NCBI GenBank assembly: GCA_033675265.1
Contig: JAUJYZ010001347.1
Location: 496,001-560,000, forward strand
DNA from: Actinostola sp. cb2023
Lineage: Eukaryota; Cnidaria; Anthozoa; Actiniaria; Actinostolidae
DNA length: 64,000 nt
Direction: 5' to 3'
Below the pieces are notes generated by a model, which worked only from the letters and a program-made list of their open reading frames with translations, was not told the DNA's origin and did no database searches. Positions 60,001 to 64,000 of the stretch are shown here, one piece after another. The position numbers and the translations under genes were made by a program. Each line of letters starts with the position of its first letter. Position 1 is the first letter of the stretch.

Positions 60001-63000
60001 CCTGCAACTGAACATCTCAATTGTTCTCCACTCATACAAAAACGACTCTATAAGTACATGTACGTATCACTTCTCTATCTCCCCTGCAACTGAACATCTC
60101 TATTGTTCTCCACTCATACGAAAAACGACTCTATAAGTACGTATCACTTCTCCATCTCTCCTGCAACTGAACATCTCTATTGTTCTCCACTCATACAAAA
60201 ACGACTCTATAAGTACGTATCACTTCTCCATCTCTCCTGCAACTGAACATCTCTATTGTTCTCCACTCATACAAAAACGACTCTCTAAGTACGTATCACT
60301 TCTCCATCTCCCCTGCAACTGAACATCTCTATTGTTCTCCACTCATACAAAAACGACTCTCTAAGTACGTATCACTTCTCCATCTCCCCTGCAACTGAAC
60401 ATCTCTATTGTTCTCCACTCATACAAAAACGACTCTATAAGTACGTATCACTTCTCCATCTCCCCTGCAACTGAACATCTCTATTGTTCTCCACTCATAC
60501 AAAAACGACTCTATAAGTACGTATCACTTCTCCATCTCTCCTGCAACTGAACATCTCTATTGTTCTCCACTGATACAAAAACGACTCTATAAGTACGTAT
60601 CACTTCTCCATCTCCCCTGCAACTGAACATCTCTATTGTTCTCCACTCATACAAAAACGACTCTCTAAGTACGTATCACTTCTCCATCTCCCCTGCAACT
60701 GAACATCTCTATTGTTCTCCACTCATACAAAAACGACTCTATAAGTACGTATCACTTCTCCATCTCTCCTGCAACTGAACATCTCTATTGTTCTCCACTC
60801 ATACAAAAACGACTCTATAAGTACGTATCACTTCTCCATCTCCCCTGCAACTGAACATCTCAATTGTTCTCCACTCATACAAAAACGACTCTATAAGTAC
60901 GTATCACTTCTCCATCTCCCCTGCAACTGAACATCTCTATTGTTCTCCACTCATACAAAAACGACTCTATAAGTACGTATCACTTCTCCATCTCCCCTGC
61001 AACTGAACATCTCAATTGTTCTCCACTCATACAAAAACGACTCTATAAGTACGTATCACTTCTCCATCTCTCCTGCAACTGAACATCTCTATTGTTCTCC
61101 ACTCATACAAAAACGACTCTATAAGTACGTATCACTTCTCCATCTCCCCTGCAACTGAACATCTCTATTGTTCTCCACTCATACAAAAACGACTCTATAA
61201 GTACGTATCACTTCTCCATCTCCCCTGCAACTGAACATCTCAATTGTTCTCCACTCATACAAAAACGACTCTATATTGCTTGTTATCAATCAGCTGTTAA
61301 GCCTGGTCCTCACTAGCGACATAAGCACAAGCAACATATACAGACTCAGGACACCATTTATGCAATAGGTGTGACAAAAGACAAGCACCATTAATGAGCA
61401 ATGCTTTACTGAGTCTGCATATGTTGCTTGTGCTTGTGCTTACTAGTATGTCACTCGGTATTAAGAAATATATATTATTAGTGAGGACCAGGCTTTAAAA
61501 TTCCTTAAATGTCATTATTTACCATCGATTGAGAAAGAGAGAGAGAGGGAGAAAACTTTATTTTGTGAGGGCAAAACTGCCCTCCATGTGCTGCTATCAA
61601 GCAGAGAATATTCTGTTGAAAAGGTGCAATTCAGCTGATGAAACTTCCCCACAAGACCGGAAACGACATTTAATGAAACAAGCAATTCAATGTAAATGCA
61701 CAAGATTTTGTGCATAAGAACACAGGGAGCCCAATATAACATTTCACCTGCACGCTCTACCACAGGAAACCCACATCACTACTTTGTTTAATTTAGGTTT
61801 GCTTACAATGTAACGTTTCGTGACGTCAATCAGTCGATGACTAAGGCCGTTTTAGAGACGTCTCTTTCTGACAGTTCAATGGAGAAACAGAAACAAGCAC
61901 AAAGTCTTAAAAAGGTTTGTATGATTTCAATACTTTCAGGGTTGGTTTACACTGTATATTCATTCTTCTGCTGTTGATGTAGTCTCTCCGAGGCCATCTC
62001 TTTATTATTTATTCTGATGGAATCCAGCATAAAGCTTGCGAGAATGAATAACCGCTAACCAACGTAGATGCAGGTACAGAAGCTCCCAGCTGGCTCAATT
62101 TCTTAAGAATAGGAAATAAGAGTGCGGCATAGAAGAAGAATACTTTATTTGCACTTTACATAATATTAGATAATCAGTTGCATGAAAGGTGAATAGCGCT
62201 ATCCACCAGATAAGTCCTATCCAATGGATAACATTTATTGGATAACTGCATCAGTGTTATCCATTGGATAAGACTTTTATCTGGTGGATAGCGCTATTCA
62301 CCTTTCGTGCAACCAGGGAATGAATGTTACTCATTCATATTCTTTGTATCGGCAGACTATAGTCTATCTTAAACCTGTTTTGGTAAACTACATTAAAGAT
62401 GTTGATGGGCAGAAAGACTTGATAAGATATGCTGAGGTAAGGTCTAATCAACTATGGAAGGGTGGGCCGGGGCAAGGAAGAGGCTGAGAGGTCTTGGATT
62501 CTTCATCCTTCTCTCCTTCCTCTCTCATTTTCTTTCCCTCTCCAAATTCCTGGTTAGTTTGGCAGACTCATTCCCAGTTGTTACTCTACCATGCCTGGAA
62601 CACCTAGCTGAGTTGAGGAGATTTTACTCCTAAAATATGTAAAGAGCTGGTAGGTTTCAATCAGCTGATAAAAGTCCATGAATCATATTATCCTGGCTCC
62701 AAATAATGGTCAAACATGGCCACCATCTGCTATCAAGCAGAGCGAATTCTATTGAAAATTTGCAATTCAGCTGTTAAAATTTCCTCACGAGACCGAATGA
62801 CGTCTACTGAAACCCAGCAATGACCAGTTAGCTGCCCAAAGTTGTAGATGTTACTCATTCCTGCCTCTTGTGACCACTTTTAATTCCTGTTGTTCTTTTT
62901 CCAGGAATTTTTCGCTCATAACAAGTGGTGCAATGCCATGTTACAAGTTTATTTACATCATCTGTACAATGAAGATGTTTTGGATGAAACAGTTATTCTC

Positions 63001-63072
63001 CACTGGCATGCCAACCCTGACACTCATGATGACCAAGTCGTGGAATCACAGAAAACACAGCTGAGAGAGATG
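42536..63072 (+). CDS. EIF2B5: eIF2B epsilon, catalytic GEF subunit (20 exons, 3' end outside window)
   Basis: Catalyses GDP/GTP exchange on eIF2. Exons: 42536-42661, 43500-43624, 43978-44080, 44606-44688, 44757-44831, 45802-45883(?), 46236-46313, 46606-46683, 47883-47963, 51006-51128, 51484-51584, 52917-53022, 53095-53134, 53562-53688, 54207-54311, 54446-54541, 55320-55410, 61797-61914, 62356-62436, 62905-63072. Exons 1-9 encode the nucleotidyltransferase-like domain ([62 protein letters not shown]). Exons 11-14 encode the hexapeptide beta helix ([34 protein letters not shown]). Exons 15-16 are an acidic linker ([18 protein letters not shown]). Exons 17-20 begin the catalytic W2/HEAT domain ([38 protein letters not shown]). 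About 660 codons are seen, against 721 in human. The exon 6 donor (cryptic gtcaag) and the 9/10 junction (out of phase by two bases) are unresolved. Confidence 0.92.
43214..43298. mobile_element. Short foldback family F, copy 4
   Basis: aagtgacttgtgcatgatca, aaattctcctttg, ggagaatttagattttgatc, agagatcac. EIF2B5 intron 1. Confidence 0.75.
43306..43456 (-). mobile_element. MITE family R, copy 1
   Basis: ctaggggagggtcactgggt, acacccccttgctgc, ggcacacgcaac and ttctggggtgaatccccc match the complement of 52298-52456. Confidence 0.75.
43826..43926. mobile_element. Hairpin with gggccagggacccgaaag-type loop
   Basis: agctgtttcttccacgtaaa and complement flank a loop reading ccaagctttcgggtccctgg in plus sense. 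Confidence 0.7.
44130..44243. mobile_element. Hairpin with cgaaacgtca-type loop
   Basis: tactagttttacagttttca with cgcgtatga pairs with tcatacgcgtaaaaccgtaaaactagta; the loop holds tgacgtttcggctgcac and gcagccttcatca. A related cgaaacgtctg with atgaagactgttg occurs at about 37176. Confidence 0.65.
44317..44386. mobile_element. Short foldback family F, copy 5
   Basis: tcataatctaaattctcccc, agagaattcagattttgatc, acaactta. EIF2B5 intron 3. Confidence 0.65.
44815..45300 (+). repeat. TTCC expansions within a duplicated exon-6 acceptor segment
   Basis: Three (ttcc)n tracts (about 44876-45015, 45091-45143, 45217-45270). A segment, gtacagtgaagtgtaaactt...ttattatcaactcagatgt, appears twice around them (44855-45045 and 45200-45296). 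Both end in an acceptor-like cag|atgt. Confidence 0.85.
45058..46015. repeat. Repeat family N copies flanking EIF2B5 exon 6
   Basis: Blocks gaaactYggcaacgtgacag and ctatttggcgggaaaacgat occur at 45068/45155 and again at 45489/45556. The inverted form (gccaagtttcatattgattg) lies at 45940. aaaatccgccattttgttac (45722) pairs with aaaatggcggaaatttcaaa (45751). The downstream part of the exon 6 open frame runs into this repeat. Confidence 0.75.
46370..46560. repeat. gatgatgat/aataat microsatellite
   Basis: Degenerate trinucleotide repeat in EIF2B5 intron 7, just before exon 8. Confidence 0.75.
46710..47830 (+). repeat. About 26-bp pyrimidine-rich minisatellite
   Basis: Units of catgtcaccttcctcccct plus ccccct / tact / tccactt variants fill EIF2B5 intron 8. 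Interruptions cluster between 47470 and 47760. Open frames in all plus registers are artefacts. Confidence 0.95.
47990..50835 (+). repeat. About 86-95-bp satellite (ccatcctatcctacatgtat)
   Basis: About 31 higher-order units containing ccatcctatcctacatgtat, ctatttatccacccatccca, ccttccctatacatcca and ttcatttatc. The unit is C/T/A-rich and lacks stops in all three plus frames, giving apparent ORFs of over 900 codons. Fills EIF2B5 intron 9. Confidence 0.95.
51831..52060. mobile_element. Foldback element
   Basis: Arms aaaccggaaattccggtt and atggtatgtgtcattccgat with complements at 51980-52058. EIF2B5 intron 11. Confidence 0.75.
52062..52143. mobile_element. Short foldback family F, copy 6
   Basis: tgtaagtgttgatcaatatc, ggagaatttagattttgatc, agagattgctt. 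Preceded by aacag, so it carries the same acagtgtaagtg end as the copies at 21773 and 28601. Confidence 0.7.
52298..52456 (+). mobile_element. MITE family R, copy 2
   Basis: Ends CTGGGGCGGATCTAGG and complement (CCTAGATCCGCCACAG). Homologous in inverse orientation to 43306-43456. Confidence 0.8.
53162..53330. mobile_element. Short foldback family F, copy 7, within a larger inverted pair
   Basis: Core tctctgatctaaatctaaat to tgatcacaagtcactt at 53192-53299. The outer pair, gggctccctgcaagaa and ttcttgcagggaactc, brackets it. Confidence 0.75.
53875..54172. repeat. CAA/CAG trinucleotide tract
   Basis: Interrupted caacaacagcag repeat with a 66-bp higher-order period containing acatgagcagctgtaac, upstream of EIF2B5 exon 15 acceptor. 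Confidence 0.85.
54671..55265. mobile_element. Long foldback element, about 238-bp arms
   Basis: Left arm 54671-54909 and right arm 55028-55265 are near-perfect inverted copies (tagacttgctccaagtctcg; cggacaggatcctgtccgct, itself palindromic), with a 118-bp loop. tgatgatgg flanks both sides, possibly a 9-bp duplication but confounded by a gatgat microsatellite. EIF2B5 intron 16. Confidence 0.9.
55411..61275 (+). repeat. 76-bp satellite starting at the EIF2B5 exon 17 donor
   Basis: Head-to-tail units gtacgtatcacttctccatc, tcccctgcaactgaacatct, ctattgttctccactcatac, aaaaacgactctataa. Length implies about 77 units. The first unit begins with the authentic splice donor AA|gtacgt, and almost every unit repeats taagtacgtat. 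The last half of the unit equals the terminus of MITE family M. Confidence 0.95.
61301..61494. mobile_element. TTAA-flanked TIR element
   Basis: GCCTGGTCCTCACTAG and complement, flanked by TTAA at 61297-61300 and 61495-61498; inner arms aagcacaagcaacatatac. Directly follows the 76-bp array. Confidence 0.8.
61575..61680 (+). repeat. Dispersed repeat P, copy 1
   Basis: ctgctatcaagcagag, gcaattcagctgatgaaa, and cacaagaccggaa(acga) recur at 62728-62830. Confidence 0.65.
62174..62320. mobile_element. Family J TIR element (intact)
   Basis: Termini tgcatgaaaggtgaatagcg and cgctattcacctttcgtgca with ggataagtcctatccaatgg inner arms. Same family as 31438-31940. Confidence 0.8.
62728..62830 (+). repeat. 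Dispersed repeat P, copy 2
   Basis: Matches 61575-61680 with scattered substitutions; in EIF2B5 intron 19. Confidence 0.65.
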
Positions 63073-63472
63073 GTATGCATGCACTAACTCACCCTACCAC
63101 CCCTCCCATTAGGCAAAACACAGCTGAGAGAGATGGTATGCATGCACTAACTCACCCTACCCACCCCTCCCATTAGGCAAAACACAGCTGAGAGAGAAGG
63201 TATGCATGTACTAACTCACCCTACCCACCCCTCCCATTAGGCAAAACACAGCTGAGAGAGATGGTATGCATGCACTAACTCACCCTACCCACCCCTCCCA
63301 TTAGGCAAAACACAGCTGAGAGAGATGGTATGCATGCACTAACTAACTCACCCTACCCACCCCTGGTATGCATGCACTAACTCACCCTACCCACCCCTCC
63401 CATTAGGCAAAACACAGCTGAGATGGTATGCATGCACTAACTCACCCTACCCACCCCTCCCATTAGGCAAAA
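63052..63472 (+). repeat. 64-bp array repeating the end of EIF2B5 exon 20 and its donor
   Basis: First unit begins inside exon 20 (aaaacacagctgagagagat), crosses the donor gtatgc at 63073 and continues through tcaccctacccacccctccc to attaggc. Period 63-64 bp, about 6.5 units, the later ones shortened. Confidence 0.9.
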
Positions 63473-64000
63473 TTATGTCCCCCTTCTGTTCCCCTCCCCC
63501 TTCCCTGTGAGAGCCTGGCTACTAACCTTACTGCCATAATAATAGAGTGATTGTAATAAACCCGTGAAATAGTTAGTAGACTAATAGACACTAGTAGACT
63601 TTATTTCCATTGTTTTCTTTTGTGACTATTTGACTATTCCCGGCCATACCAATCGATAAAAATCGATCATCGGAAAGTAATCGAATTCATCGATATTAAT
63701 CGATAATAATCATTTGATTAGTATTGATTGATATTGGTAATCGATGATAATCGATACTCACAACCCAAGTGTCCTTGATTATATCGATTATTATCGATTC
63801 ATATCAAACTATTATCGATTCCAAAAATTCACCACGGCGAATATGATACGTGATCTAAATAATTTGGTGAAGCACATGATCACCAACTGTAGCGAACAAC
63901 AGAGCGTCAGTTCATCGATCGATCTACCGCACTATCAACAAATCTTTACCATGTCTGAAGGATTTCTGAGCATCGTTGAAAATCGATAGAAATCGATGAA
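63473..64000. other. ATCGAT-rich inverted repeats; no gene seen
   Basis: Many atcgat/aatcgata blocks at 63650-63820 and again at the edge suggest a TIR element cut by the window end. The frame at 63841-63989 (MIRDLNNLVKHMITNC...) has no recognisable family. The last EIF2B5 exon is expected further right. Confidence 0.5.

Noticed and set aside
55411..61275. CRISPR-like regular repeat
   Set aside because: Units are contiguous without unique spacers, the context is a eukaryotic intron, and there are no cas genes.

Overview
The window is metazoan nuclear DNA: GT-AG introns, conserved animal gene families and very high repeat content. The gene families and the dense TIR/foldback elements suggest an early-branching marine animal (cnidarian or sponge). 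I cannot choose between these from sequence alone. Four conserved genes were rebuilt exon by exon from splice sites, reading phase and remembered family similarity, and three of the four models close to an exact multiple of three.

Layout. 0.5-8.7 kb (- strand): the 3' end of a gene I do not recognise, with a frame-broken rhodopsin-like GPCR on the + strand inside its last long intron. 8.7-16.6 kb: no supported gene; foldback elements and minisatellites. 16.7-25.3 kb (-): a complete TCP11-like gene (TCP11L1-like, 8 exons, 513 codons). 26.2-30.5 kb (+): MRPL21, mitochondrial ribosomal protein uL21m (8 exons, 247 codons), head to head with TCP11L. 32.1-39.3 kb (-): WDR77/MEP50, the WD40 subunit of the PRMT5 methylosome (9 exons, 383 codons), tail to tail with MRPL21. 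41.0-42.1 kb (-): TMEM258, a small oligosaccharyltransferase subunit. 42.5 kb to beyond the right edge (+): EIF2B5, eIF2B epsilon, the catalytic subunit of the guanine-nucleotide exchange factor for eIF2. Twenty exons are visible and only the extreme C-terminus is missing. TMEM258 and EIF2B5 are head to head with almost no spacer. The genes are housekeeping functions with no shared pathway.

Much of the rest is repeat. There are at least ten families of short TIR/foldback elements, several present twice or more, some nested, and some with exact target-site duplications. There are also large tandem arrays: 17 bp, 42 bp, 20 bp, 21 bp, 53 bp, 34 bp, about 26 bp, about 86-95 bp, 76 bp and 64 bp units. 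Several arrays sit inside TIR elements.

The most unusual signals are in splicing-related sequence. The 5' splice site of EIF2B5 exon 17 heads a 76-bp array of about 77 units, each repeating the donor motif. The end of exon 20 and its donor are tandemly repeated with a 64-bp period. EIF2B5 exon 6 has three acceptor-proximal copies separated by TTCC expansions. The donor of TCP11L exon 4 lies inside the terminus of a dispersed foldback element. Two related TIR elements carry exon-like cargo: a decayed PHD finger and an intact-looking first exon. Long ORFs across the arrays are not genes.
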